A stretch of 64,000 bases of DNA from Gemmatimonadaceae bacterium (GTDB lineage: Bacteria; Gemmatimonadota; Gemmatimonadetes; Gemmatimonadales; Gemmatimonadaceae), in NCBI GenBank assembly GCA_019186945.1, contig JABAQJ010000005.1, forward strand, positions 186,001 to 250,000. The letters are read 5' to 3'. Below are positions 18,370-27,700 of the stretch, in pieces. The notes under the pieces are model-generated. The model was given only the letters and a program-made list of their open reading frames with translations, was not told the origin of the DNA and did not search any database. Position numbers and translations under genes: made by a program. Numbering within the stretch: the first letter of the stretch is position 1; each line of letters begins with the position of its first letter.

Positions 18370-18980
18370 CGCCGCTTCCCCTCAACAGCTTGCCGTGCCG
18401 ATCTTTTCGCTGTGCCGGACGAGCGCCGGGAGTTCTTCGGCGTGTCCGCTGCGTCCACCGGCTTGTGGCGCCTCACGTGGCGCGCCGCGGAGTGGTGCGA
18501 GTGCGGCAACGGCACCTTGGGCGGCTCGAGGATCGTGCCTCTGCACGCTACGGCTCCGCAGTGGCACGCGTAGAGCGCTTCGTCTTCCGCGGTGTGTGTG
18601 TCATCTCGCTCGAACGCATAGTCGTACGTAAGCTCTTCCCCTTCCGCTATGGCGCGAAGGCTCTCGATGAAGATCCGTCCTCCGTCGTCCACTGCCTCGC
18701 AGTTCGGAGCGCACGAGTGATTGATGAACCGCGAGTCGTTTCCCCGCACCGCCCCGTCGATGACCGTACGCGATGTGACGGAAAACAGAAACGTATGATG
18801 CCGCTTCATCTGCGTGTCGTCGTATCGTCGATCCGCCTCTTTCCACGAGATTCGCTCCCCAATGTATTCCGCGACGCGCTCTCCCTTCCTGATGGAACGC
18901 GTTGCAAATGCACCTCGCCCCTGAATCGCGGACTCCCTGATCTCGAATGGCTGCGCCACAACCCGTCGTTGCCTTGGCAT
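18366..18980 (-). CDS. SET-domain protein (lysine methyltransferase-like) with post-SET cysteines
   Basis: 204 residues. The SET core is complete: GRGAFATRSIRKGERVAEYIGERIS (residues 21-44), the AdoMet-binding RFINHSCAPNC (84-94) and ELTYDYAF (116-123) with the catalytic Tyr region. A post-SET Cys cluster follows (CHCGAVAC, Cys139, 141 and 146), which with Cys90 could bind zinc. The last 50 residues are basic and Ser/Ala-rich, as in nucleic-acid-binding tails. It probably methylates lysine in a protein. It lies in an operon with the unknown 300-residue protein and fumarylacetoacetase. Bacterial SET proteins occur sporadically and their substrates are mostly unknown. Confidence 0.92.
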   Translation of the reverse strand: MPRQRRVVAQPFEIRESAIQGRGAFATRSIRKGERVAEYIGERISWKEADRRYDDTQMKRHHTFLFSVTSRTVIDGAVRGNDSRFINHSCAPNCEAVDDGGRIFIESLRAIAEGEELTYDYAFERDDTHTAEDEALYACHCGAVACRGTILEPPKVPLPHSHHSAARHVRRHKPVDAADTPKNSRRSSGTAKRSARQAVEGKRR

Positions 18981-18984
18981 CTCG

Positions 18985-19422
18985 CTACTTCGTAGCGAGA
19001 GTTTGCTTCACCCGTGCGCGATACGTCTCCATCGCCTCTCGGCCGCCAACGCACTGGTTCGCGATCCACTCGGCGTTCCTGAAAGCCGTCGGTCGCGACT
19101 TGCGCAGTTCCGCCAGGTACGGCTCGACCCGAGCCAAAAGGAACAGACCTTCTGAATTGCTCTCGATCATGAAGTCCGGATGCAGGACTCCATGTCTCGC
19201 CATGCCATACGCCATTTCCCAATAGGTCGAAACCTGCCGGAACGCTGCATTCAACGGGTGGTCCGGCTTGTAGACTCCCAGCGCCTCGTCGGCGTTCTTC
19301 GGCCAGTACCTGGAACTGACCGCGCCTCGTGACTCGCGCATGACAGGCTCCCGACGCAGTTCATACAGCTTCATCACAAGCTCCGCGTCGTGATGATCCG
19401 GAAAATCCTTGACTCGATTCAC
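18985..19422 (-). CDS. Hypothetical protein (145 aa)
   Basis: Soluble and helical, rich in charged residues, with no family that I recognise. Conserved-looking segments are SRYWPKNADEALGVYKPDHPLNAAFRQVSTYWEMAYGMARHGVLHPDFM and a C-terminal helix REAMETYRARVKQTLATK. I choose the GTG at 19422 because AGAGGA lies six bases upstream; the ATG at 19461 has no ribosome site. It ends four bases before the SET gene and is probably the first gene of the minus-strand SET/fumarylacetoacetase operon. It is divergent from the lipoprotein gene at 19541. Confidence 0.7.
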   Translation of the reverse strand: MNRVKDFPDHHDAELVMKLYELRREPVMRESRGAVSSRYWPKNADEALGVYKPDHPLNAAFRQVSTYWEMAYGMARHGVLHPDFMIESNSEGLFLLARVEPYLAELRKSRPTAFRNAEWIANQCVGGREAMETYRARVKQTLATK

Positions 19423-19540
19423 GAAAGTTCCTCTCGGAAAGCGCACACAGTGTGCGATCATAAGAACGGCGGATAATGTTCAGGTGCCGCACCTGACGCC
19501 AGTCGTTGATCATCCTCGAGCAGCTCACCCCGGAGCTACC

Positions 19541-19897
19541 ATGCGCGCTGCCTTTCGATCGTTCGCGTTCGTCCTTCTGCTCACCACGACGGTGTCCGGC
19601 TGTTATCGCGGGAAAGGATCCGTGCTGGACGAACAGCCACAGACGTTGCTCACGGTCGATAACCAGAACTTCCTCGATTTCACGATCTACCTCCTTGCCG
19701 GCGGTCAGCGCGTGCGCTTGGGAACGGCCACCGGGAACCGCAAGACGCGGCTTATCATTCCGGCGCAGTACATATTCGGCGCAACCACACTCCAGTTCCA
19801 AGCCGATCCCATCGGGGGGAACCGCGCGCCCGTGTCCTATCCGCTTACGGTTTCACCCGGTGATGAAGTCGAGCTAACAATTCCACCGAATGCCTGA
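19541..19897 (+). CDS. Small putative lipoprotein
   Basis: 118 residues. The N-terminus is a signal with lipobox VSGC (Cys near residue 21). The mature part is a small all-beta domain (LLTVDNQNFLDFTIYLLAGGQRVRLGTATGN, LQFQADPIGG, VSPGDEVELTIPPNA). The ATG has CGGAG eight bases before it. No known family. It stands alone, divergent from the preceding cluster. The 286 bases after it (19898-20183) contain no gene, only a hairpin at 20119-20153. Confidence 0.72.
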   Translation: MRAAFRSFAFVLLLTTTVSGCYRGKGSVLDEQPQTLLTVDNQNFLDFTIYLLAGGQRVRLGTATGNRKTRLIIPAQYIFGATTLQFQADPIGGNRAPVSYPLTVSPGDEVELTIPPNA

Positions 19898-20118
19898 GTT
19901 CGCGCGGTCGCTTCATCTCGGTCGCCGACGTTGGGGCGACCGTCAGAATCGGGTGCCTGCCCTGTCCAGGGTGAAGGGATGAGATGCTGGCTCGCACCGG
20001 CCGGGGCCCGTCATCCGGCGACACGATGCGCCGGCGCGCAGTCGTTCCCATGAACGACGGGTAGTTCGGGCGGCTTCATCGCTCGCCGCTGGCAAGACCT
20101 GCGGGAGCGCGAGCGGAA

Positions 20119-20153
20119 GAGGCCGAGCGATGCTCAGGACAGCGCTCGGCCTC
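20119..20153 (-). terminator. Hairpin downstream of the minus-strand lipoprotein gene
   Basis: GAGGCCGAGCG (20119-20129) pairs perfectly with CGCTCGGCCTC (20143-20153) around a 13-base loop. There is no strong T run on either side, so it may be a weak or Rho-assisted terminator for the gene ending at 20184, or simply a stable mRNA 3' hairpin. Confidence 0.45.
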
Positions 20154-20183
20154 GCTCGACTTTCAAGGGAGCCACCAGCGTAT

Positions 20184-20816
20184 TCAGTTCCTGTTCAAGC
20201 GGACGATTGGCACGTTGCCTCGTGCTGGATCCAGGATCCTCGGGAATGGGAATCCACGCCCGCCCGGACGCCGCGTCGGGATGCAATGGTCGTCACCAGA
20301 ACGGCCACCACGCATGATGACGCCAATCACATCGCCGATCTCGGGCACACCCGCCGTCCGTCCTCCAGGTCCGTCAGCCAGCGGTCCTTGCGCTTCCACT
20401 GGCGCGGCGGCCGGCCGGGGTGCCACGACGGGGATGCGAGGTACGTCGTCGGCGACGGGCACCTCAGCTGCAGACTGAGGTTCGGGTGGATTCGGCGCCA
20501 TGACCTCCTGGCTCGCCGGATCGTTGGGCGTGCTGGCGTTCTCCACCGACGTACCAACGCGCGCCTGCACGATCGGACGAGGTCGCTGCACGTTCCTCTT
20601 TGGCTCAGGTCGGTCGGACTGCTCTATTTCCGATACGAACTGCTGCCGCCGGAAGTCGCCAAGCTTGCTGGCAAGCTGAATCCCTTCGTCCGACGCAGCA
20701 ACATCCAAGTCGCGCTTGAGGTCGTCAGTCAAGGCAGTAGTCGCTGGTGTGCGCTCCTGGCACGCCAAGGAGAGCAGTGAGAGCGAGCCCATGAGCATAT
20801 AGGAGCGGATCCTCAT
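20184..20816 (-). CDS. Putative lipoprotein, proline-rich
   Basis: 210 residues from the ATG at 20816, chosen because GGGAGGT lies five bases upstream and a signal peptide with lipobox LSLAC follows directly. After the anchor comes a helical charged part (DDLKRDLDVAASDEGIQLASKLGDF), then a Pro/Ala/Val-rich stretch of about 90 residues that is probably disordered, and a basic C-terminus. No recognised domain; perhaps a periplasm-spanning or anti-sigma-like protein, but this is not shown. The 231 bases between it and the phosphatase contain no convincing gene. Confidence 0.65.
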   Translation of the reverse strand: MRIRSYMLMGSLSLLSLACQERTPATTALTDDLKRDLDVAASDEGIQLASKLGDFRRQQFVSEIEQSDRPEPKRNVQRPRPIVQARVGTSVENASTPNDPASQEVMAPNPPEPQSAAEVPVADDVPRIPVVAPRPAAAPVEAQGPLADGPGGRTAGVPEIGDVIGVIMRGGRSGDDHCIPTRRPGGRGFPFPRILDPARGNVPIVRLNRN

Positions 20817-21047
20817 TGCGACCTCCCGCTTTAGTTGTAGCAGCGTCCACTGGCAGGACCGAACGACTGAGCACAGGCCCGCTGAGCACAAGTCGCGCCA
20901 ACAGCTTCAGTAGCAGAGGAGACCAGATTCCGGGACGAGCGTCCTCCACGTGAGACGGATCGACGTCACTTGAAATGGACGGCACGGCCACGCTGTCCTT
21001 CCAGGACCAGGAACCCTCTCGAGCCTCGCACGCGGCAATCCGCGGCG

Positions 21048-21602
21048 TCAACGCCGCATCGACGCGCAGGCCGAATCCGTCGGTGACGGTGCACCGTACC
21101 GCGATTGGATCAAACGCGTGGGACTGCCATCGCTCACGTTCAGGAAAAAGAGCCGGTCGTACTCCGAGTCGCAGATATCCGGGAGAGACGGGCCGCCCAA
21201 AGCGGCAATGATCGCCGGAACCGTGTTGCTGTGGCCGACAACGAGGACAGTGCGACCTCGATAGCGCTCGCGAATCATCGTTCCGATCTGCCGGGCGTGC
21301 TCCGCGATATCGTTGGACGCGGCAACGACTTCTGCCGATAGCCCTAACGCTTGGAGCGTCGGTGCCGCGGTTTGTTGCGTCCGCTGAAATTGCGTCGTGA
21401 TCGCCGCAACGACTCCGGCCTCCCGGGCGACGGCAACTAGCGCACGGGCCCGCTCCTCGCCGACGACGGAGAGCGGAACGTCACCGGATGGACTGGATTT
21501 CTCCGCGTGACGGACGAGCAGAACGAGCGTGTCGGCTGGTGGCACTCGTCCGGCACCAGCCACAACTGCAACGAGCGCGAGCAGCCCCAGAAGGGTTCGC
21601 AT
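21048..21602 (-). CDS. Exported histidine-phosphatase-family protein
   Basis: 184 residues from the ATG at 21602, where a signal peptide starts (LLGLLALVAVVAGA). The histidine phosphatase signature VRHAEK holds the nucleophilic His32, and the second His is in VLVVGHSNTVPAI; TTQFQRTQQTAAPTLQALG is the usual helix after the first motif. Size and the motif RHAEK place it near the SixA/phosphoglycerate-mutase-like phosphatases. It would hydrolyse a phosphate ester outside the cytoplasm. The substrate is unknown. Twelve extra N-terminal residues are possible from an earlier ATG at 21638. Confidence 0.85.
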   Translation of the reverse strand: MRTLLGLLALVAVVAGAGRVPPADTLVLLVRHAEKSSPSGDVPLSVVGEERARALVAVAREAGVVAAITTQFQRTQQTAAPTLQALGLSAEVVAASNDIAEHARQIGTMIRERYRGRTVLVVGHSNTVPAIIAALGGPSLPDICDSEYDRLFFLNVSDGSPTRLIQSRYGAPSPTDSACASMRR

Positions 21603-21649
21603 GGAGCCCACGTTAGCCCGCATCCGTCGGTCCGGCAACCCTCAAACGG

Positions 21650-22180
21650 CTAGCGCCATTTCAGGCGATCGCGTAGCGCGGTAATGTGCGCCGCATGATG
21701 GCGTCCGTGCCACGCGTACATTTCGAGCAGGTAGTCGAGGTCGTGTTCCCCGCTTTCGGGGTGCCGGTACCGCCGCTGCCAGTCGTCCTCCCCTAACGAT
21801 TGCAGGAGAGCGACAAACCGCTCGTGGAGTGCGTCGAGGAGCGAGAGCGACGCTTGAACGTCCATGTGCTTCGCGTCGACGAGTTCTGCCCATCGCGTTT
21901 CGTCGTACGGTCGAACTGTCGGCACGTCTTCGGCAAGCGTCAGGCGAAGACGCACATATGCATTCACGTGACTGTCCGCGACGTGATGGACTACCTGTCG
22001 AACAGTCCACCCTCCGGGACGATAAGGCGTTTCGAGTTGCGCGTGCGTCAGGTCGGCGACCGCATCCCGGAGGTGGTCGGGCGCCTGCGCGATGGCGGTG
22101 ATCGCCGCGGATCTAGTAGCCGCCGTCGCGCGCAGGGGCGGGACAAATCGCCCTATCGGGTAACGAAGGTCAGTACTCAT
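21650..22180 (-). CDS. DinB/YfiT-type putative metal-dependent hydrolase or thiol transferase
   Basis: 176 residues. The start YPIGRFVPP is typical of YfiT-like proteins. The DinB fold is a four-helix bundle with a metal site made of His residues: WTVRQVVHHVADSH near residue 65 and MYAWHGRHHAAHI near the C-terminus, exactly placed here. Family members transfer bacillithiol or mycothiol, or act as hydrolases. A second, diverged DinB protein lies 2 kb away at 24088. The start at 22180 (MSTDLRYPIG) is chosen over 22207 because it matches the family N-terminus. Confidence 0.88.
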   Translation of the reverse strand: MSTDLRYPIGRFVPPLRATAATRSAAITAIAQAPDHLRDAVADLTHAQLETPYRPGGWTVRQVVHHVADSHVNAYVRLRLTLAEDVPTVRPYDETRWAELVDAKHMDVQASLSLLDALHERFVALLQSLGEDDWQRRYRHPESGEHDLDYLLEMYAWHGRHHAAHITALRDRLKWR

Positions 22181-22313
22181 GAGGATGCGGGAGAAGCGGG
22201 TATTCATCGGCCGCTGGTGGAAGCTAACGTGTGCGCGGGTTGTGCGGCTCGCGGTCTGGCAACAGGATATGTGCCGCTAACCGACGCAATCAGACCGTTC
22301 GCCCGAGGTTCTC

Positions 22314-23207
22314 ATGCGCAGCTTTGCGTTTCTTGCCGCCTTGCTAATAGTTGCCCCGCGACCCGCCATCGCCCAGCGGCCGCTCAAGATCTACATCTCC
22401 GTCGACATGGAAGGAATCGCCGGCGTAGTGACAGGCGAACAACTCGGACCGAGTGGCTTCGAGTACGGCAAGGCGCGGGAGTTCATGACTGCTGAGGTCA
22501 ACGCCGCGATCGCGGGAGCGAGGGCGGCGGGCGCATCAGAGTTCGTCATTTCGGATTCGCACGGAAACGGGCAGAACCTGCTGATCGACCAGCTGCCTCC
22601 AGACGTGGTAGTGATCCGATCCTGGCCGCGCCCGCTGATGATGATGGAAGGCATCGACTCCACATTTGACGCCGCGATGTTCATCGGATATCACGCGTCC
22701 ACGGCGAACCCCACGGGCGTGCGTGCGCACACGATGTCCAGCGCCACGCTCACCGGTGTCGCGCTGAACGGGACGCAAGTGCCCGAGGGTGGGATCAACG
22801 CTGCGATTGCGGGCTCGTTCGGCGTGCCGGTGGTTCTAGTAACTGGCGATGACGCCGCAGTCGAGGAAGTGCGTCGAGTAGCCGGGTCCATGGAAGGCGC
22901 AGTGGTCAAGCGAGCCATATCCTTCCATTCGGCCGCGACGCTGACGCCGAAGGCGGCGCAGGATCTCATCCGCGAACGGGCCGAAGCCGCTCTGCGGAAT
23001 CGTGCGAATGTGCGTCCTTTCGTGCTCCGCGAGCCGATAACCTGCGACATCTCGTTCAAGAGCTATCGTCAGGCCGAGATGCTGGCGTACCTCCCGATTG
23101 TCGAGCGCACCGCATCGCACACCGTGCGGTTTACCGGGCGCAACATCATCGAAGTGTCCCGGCTCCTCGAGTTCGTCAACACCTACTCCCCCGACCTCAC
23201 GCCCTGA
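22314..23207 (+). CDS. Exported M55-family D-aminopeptidase (DppA-like)
   Basis: 297 residues. A signal peptide (FLAALLIVAPRPAIA) precedes the catalytic domain. M55 markers are SVDMEGIAGV (first zinc Asp and Glu), ISDSHGNGQN (Asp and His), FIGYHAS (His) and VRAHTMS (catalytic His), then PEGGINAAIAGSFGVPVVLVTGDD. DppA forms a decameric ring and removes N-terminal D-residues from peptides. Export suggests scavenging of peptidoglycan-derived peptides. It is followed by terC after 75 bases and divergent from the DinB gene. Confidence 0.93.
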   Translation: MRSFAFLAALLIVAPRPAIAQRPLKIYISVDMEGIAGVVTGEQLGPSGFEYGKAREFMTAEVNAAIAGARAAGASEFVISDSHGNGQNLLIDQLPPDVVVIRSWPRPLMMMEGIDSTFDAAMFIGYHASTANPTGVRAHTMSSATLTGVALNGTQVPEGGINAAIAGSFGVPVVLVTGDDAAVEEVRRVAGSMEGAVVKRAISFHSAATLTPKAAQDLIRERAEAALRNRANVRPFVLREPITCDISFKSYRQAEMLAYLPIVERTASHTVRFTGRNIIEVSRLLEFVNTYSPDLTP

Positions 23208-23282
23208 GCATCGGCCGTACGCTATTCTTTTCGCTTCCCGAGCGCAACCCGCGCCGGGATACTCGACACGGAGAACGCCGCC

Positions 23283-24041
23283 ATGGGATGGTTGACCGAC
23301 CCGAACGCCTGGATCGGATTGTTGACACTGACGGTCCTCGAGATCGTCCTCGGCATCGACAACATCATTTTCATCTCGATCCTTGCCGGCAAGCTGCCGC
23401 GGGAATCGCAGGCACGTGCGCGCCGGCTGGGCCTGATGGCGGCGTTCGTGAGCCGAGTGTTGCTGCTCCTGTCTATCGCCTGGATCGTGACCCTCACACG
23501 TCCGCTATTCAGCGTGGCCGGTCTGGATTTTTCCGGCAGGGGCATCATCCTGCTGGTGGGTGGGCTCTTCCTGATCGCCAAAGCGACGTGGGAAATCCAT
23601 AGCAAGCTGGAAGGAGAGGAGCATGAGTCCACGGCAACGCGGACGAGGGATACCATGGCTGCCGTCGTAGCGCAAATCATGGTGATCGACATCGTCTTCT
23701 CGCTCGACTCCGTGATCACGGCTGTCGGCATGGTGAACCACGTGGAGATCATGATCGCGGCCAACGTCGTTGCGCTGGTGTGCATGCTCTTGGCAGCGAC
23801 GCCGATTTCCGAGTTCGTGGATCGGCATCCAACGATCAAGATGCTGGCGCTCTCGTTCCTGGTTCTGATCGGTACCAACCTCGTTGCCGAGGGATTGGGG
23901 CAGCACATCCCGAAAGGCTACACGTACTTCGCGATGGCCTTCTCATTCGGGGTCGAGATGTTGAACCTGAAACTGCGAGTGCGTGGGGACGGTGCCGTCA
24001 AGCTCCACGATACGCCGCGCGACGAACCCAGCGCCGCGTAG
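23283..24041 (+). CDS. TerC-family integral membrane protein
   Basis: 252 residues with about seven membrane segments. TerC markers: the N-terminal WLTDPNAWIGLLTLTVLEIVLGIDNIIFISILAGKLP, with acidic residues inside the membrane (Glu and Asp in LEIVLGIDN), repeated as VIDIVFSLDSVITAVGM in the second half. Members export metal ions, notably manganese loaded onto secreted enzymes, or confer tellurite tolerance. The cytoplasmic loop with SKLEGEEHESTATRTRD separates the two halves. An ACGGAGAACGCCGCC leader before the ATG offers a weak ribosome site. It is convergent with the second DinB gene. Confidence 0.92.
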   Translation: MGWLTDPNAWIGLLTLTVLEIVLGIDNIIFISILAGKLPRESQARARRLGLMAAFVSRVLLLLSIAWIVTLTRPLFSVAGLDFSGRGIILLVGGLFLIAKATWEIHSKLEGEEHESTATRTRDTMAAVVAQIMVIDIVFSLDSVITAVGMVNHVEIMIAANVVALVCMLLAATPISEFVDRHPTIKMLALSFLVLIGTNLVAEGLGQHIPKGYTYFAMAFSFGVEMLNLKLRVRGDGAVKLHDTPRDEPSAA

Positions 24042-24087
24042 TGGGATCCGTGGTTCTGGCGCGAAGGCCGTGCTGATCGCGCGAGTA

Positions 24088-24627
24088 CTACAGGTGATAC
24101 CGTTCCTTGAACAGCGAATCGTGATGCACCGTATGGCCAGCGGCGATGTACGCCAGTGCGCGGACGGAAACAGAATTACCGTTCGCAACGCCATGCCGTG
24201 CCCACTCTCCCTCCGTCAGGCTGTCGAAGAACGCCACACTCGCGTCGCGGACTGCGCTCCACTCGCGGATCAGACTGGCCAACGACCGATCGTCGAACGA
24301 CGCGTGGTCGACATAGGCGTTTTCGTCGAAGCCGGAAAGCTCAGTCGAGTCCGCACGTGCGAACCGCATGGCCCGGTACACGAATACGCGCTCCGTATCG
24401 ACGAGGTGTCCCAGAACCTGCCGCACGGTCCACTTCCCGGGCGCGTACGCCTGCGCCCCTTGCGATTCCGTCCACCTGCTCCAGCGCGAGAGCAAGGTAG
24501 CGGCCTGGTCTTCCATGGCCGCAACGATGTCCCCGTCGCCAACTTGGGCGACGTAGCGACCGTAGTAGGGCGTGTATTCAGTTTCGAGCGGGCGGATTCG
24601 CCTGACGTCTGCGGGGACCGAAGCCAT
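24088..24627 (-). CDS. DinB-family protein
   Basis: 179 residues. DinB four-helix-bundle with His ligands in WTVRQVLGHLVDTERVF and near the C-terminus in YIAAGHTVHHDSLFKER. The N-terminus IRPLETEYTPYYGRYVAQV differs from the YfiT-like copy at 21650, so the two are paralogues that diverged long ago rather than a recent duplication. It probably binds a metal and transfers or hydrolyses a thiol adduct. It is transcribed towards terC. Confidence 0.88.
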   Translation of the reverse strand: MASVPADVRRIRPLETEYTPYYGRYVAQVGDGDIVAAMEDQAATLLSRWSRWTESQGAQAYAPGKWTVRQVLGHLVDTERVFVYRAMRFARADSTELSGFDENAYVDHASFDDRSLASLIREWSAVRDASVAFFDSLTEGEWARHGVANGNSVSVRALAYIAAGHTVHHDSLFKERYHL

Positions 24628-24717
24628 GTGACTCGTCCTCCCTGAAAGTTACAACGGTCGGGCCAACGTAGCCCGACCGTGCGTAAAGGTGTGCAGAGCA
24701 CCAAGTGCCGTCAAAGC

Positions 24718-27700
24718 TCAGGGACGAATCGGACGGCGCGAGAGCGAGCGAAAATACTCGTTGACCATTTCGCGATATCCGGCAGGAACATCGTCTCCTC
24801 CACCCAGCGTCGGACGATCGGAGTCAGCATCTCCAAACTCCCTGCGCAACGCGAACTCGAACTCCTTGAACCCCTGCACAACGGCGCTGCGCAAGCGGGA
24901 CAGGTCGCCGGGATTCTGGTAGGCTTTCTCGCTCTCCAACGCCCTGAGCCTCGCGATCAAGCGTTCGAGGTCAGCCGTCGAACGACCCGTTGCAGCCAGC
25001 TCGCGGCGCAACGCTTCGGCGTTCTCGCGCTGACCGCGTAGCTCGCGCGAAAACTGCCGGATGTCTTCGGGCGCAAGGCGTCCGCCGAACGCACCGCCGC
25101 CGGGTGAGCCCTGCGCGCCACCAGCATTCGGCGACACCCCACCGCGACCGCCGTACTGCCGTGGACTGCGCCCGTCGCCTTGGCCGCCCTGGCCTTGGGA
25201 GTTCCCCTGTCCTTGCTGTCCGCCCTGTCCCTGCTGTCCGCCCTGACCTTGCTGACCAGCCTGGCCTGACTGCGCCTGACTCTGACCCTGCTGGGGGTCG
25301 CGACCTTGCTCGCCGGCTTGGCCCTGACTGCCCTGCTGCCCAGCTCGTCGTTGCCCTTGTTCGGACTTCTGCCCCAGCTGTCCAGCCTGACCCGAGCCCT
25401 GTGCACGGGAAGATCGGTCATCGCCTCGCAACGAATCCGACGAGGCCCCGCGTTCGCCATCGAGACCACGCTGTCCCGAAGCCTCGCGCTCGCGCATCCT
25501 TTCCTCGATCGAGGAGAGGCCTCGTACGACATCGCGCGCCTTGTCCAGCGCGCGAGCGCGCTGCCCCGCACTATCTGCCGATGCGCCACTGGCAGCGGCT
25601 GCGATTCTCTTCTGAACCTCCTCCAGATCCCCAGTAATCTGATCCTCGAAGTTGCGCGCCGACGTTGGCGAGCCCTGCCGCATGAGGCCACGCGAGAACC
25701 GGATCTTGTCCGCTATCCGATCCTCGCGAATGGCGTTGGCCGCCTCTTGCAGCTGGCGGGAGGCGTCCGGGCGCTCGCGACGCGTCTCGCGGGCAATCCG
25801 GTCGAGATCTTCCTCGAGCTGAGAGACATCGCCAACCAGTCCTTGTTTGCGGGCATCGATCTGCTCTTCCTTCGACTGACGGCCCGAGCCCGAACTGGGA
25901 AGGTTCGCAACGTCCTTGGCGACTTCTCGCTGGCGCTGGACCAGTTCCTCAGCCTTGCGTGCGGCGTCCTGCGCTCCCTCCGCCAGCCCCTGCCGGCGTG
26001 CCTCCTCCAACAGCCGGCGCGCTCGCTCCATGCGGTCAAGTGCCGCTGCCCCGGATGCCCTTCCGGCATCGCCATTCGCGGCCGCCGAACGACGCATGGC
26101 TGTCGCGGCCTCCTGCAGTCGTCGAGCGCTCTCAGCCATCTGTTCGTTCTGTCGTTCCCGCGCAAGGCGTTCCAGCTGACGCGCCATCTGCTCCGCCTCG
26201 TCGGCGAGTTCGCGCTGGCCACCACCGCCGCCACCACCACCGGCGCCCTGCTGTGCGCGCTGCCGCTGCCGCTCGTTCTCCTGTTGCTGACGGGCCGCAA
26301 GCTGTTTCAGTCGCTCCAGCGTTTCATCGACCTTCTCGCTGGCGGCCTGCTCGCTGCCCCTCTGCACCTGCTCGTACTGATTCCGCAATTTGTCGGTCTC
26401 CAGCTCGAACAAGTCGGCCAGATCTTCGGCGTTGCTCTGACTCCCGCCACCACCGCCACCTCCCCCACCCTCATTCCGGCTGACCTGTACCTCCCGATAG
26501 GCAGCCTCCGCGCGCTCCAGCAACTGCAGCGCTCGCTGCTCTGGTGGGAGCGCCTCGTCGGTCTTTCGCTCACCTAACGATTTCTCGGCAACGACCATCT
26601 CCTTCGCGGCCAGCGGCAGCAATTCGGCGATGATCCGGAATCCAGAGTCAGCAGCCTGTACGACTCCGCGCTTCATCTGCGCCGCCAGCTTCTCCACACG
26701 CTCGCGCAGCCGCGTCTGCCCCATCAGGATCGTCGCCACATTCTCGCCGAACTCGCGCGATGGCGTCGCCGGTCGGTCGCGCTCCGTCTTGAACGTGGCA
26801 GCCACGATCTCGCGTTGTTGCTGCGTCAGCGTGCCGGGATCGTCGCCACCGCCACCGCCACCCCCACCACCACCGCCCTGTTGACTCTGGCGGTAGTCAC
26901 GTCCGAATGGCCGAATCGTGAGGAAATAGATGTCGGTGGTAGTTGTCTTCACGCCGCCGACGGCATTCGCGTCCGCTGCCTTAGCCCAGTACGACACGAC
27001 GTCGCCGGGCTCGAGTTCGAGCTCTTCGAGGAACAGCGTATGGCCCACCGTGACCTCGCGGCTCTTCCGCGCCCCATCCTGCAAGGTCACTACCTGCGTC
27101 GGCCCCCCGTTGACGGAATACTGCAGCTCCATCTTGCCCACGCCGAAATCGTCTGTTGCCTGCACCTCGACCAACACTTCGTCCGTCAGCGTCGGACGCG
27201 TATCTCGTCCGGGCTTGGAGATGCTAATCGTCGGCGCATGATCGTCCAGTGCGTCGATCACGTAGTCCACGGCGCCCGCCACACGCGTTCCATCCTCGGA
27301 CTCGAGCTCGACACGATAGAACCCGTCTCGGCGAACGGTCAGTTCGCCACGGAACACACCGTCACTCCCGCGCACCAACGCTCGCGCCGAATCCCCTTCC
27401 ACGACCAGCCGCCCACCACGGATCGGCATCGTGGTCTGCACCGACACGATCGCACGGGTTCCCGCCACAGCGGCAATGTCTCCCGAGTCCTCGACCTTCT
27501 CCGGCGCCAGTCCCGTATACGCCGGGTAGCGGAGTTCGAGATCCAGCCGTTTCACGGCTGGCAGGCTCTTCACGGTGAGGCGGTGGACATTCGATCGAAT
27601 GCCGTGCGACTCGACCAGATAATCGGCATCCTGATCCACGTCGAAGAGACGCGCGAGGAACTGCGTGGAGTCGCGTCCTCGTTCCATCGGGATACGCTCC

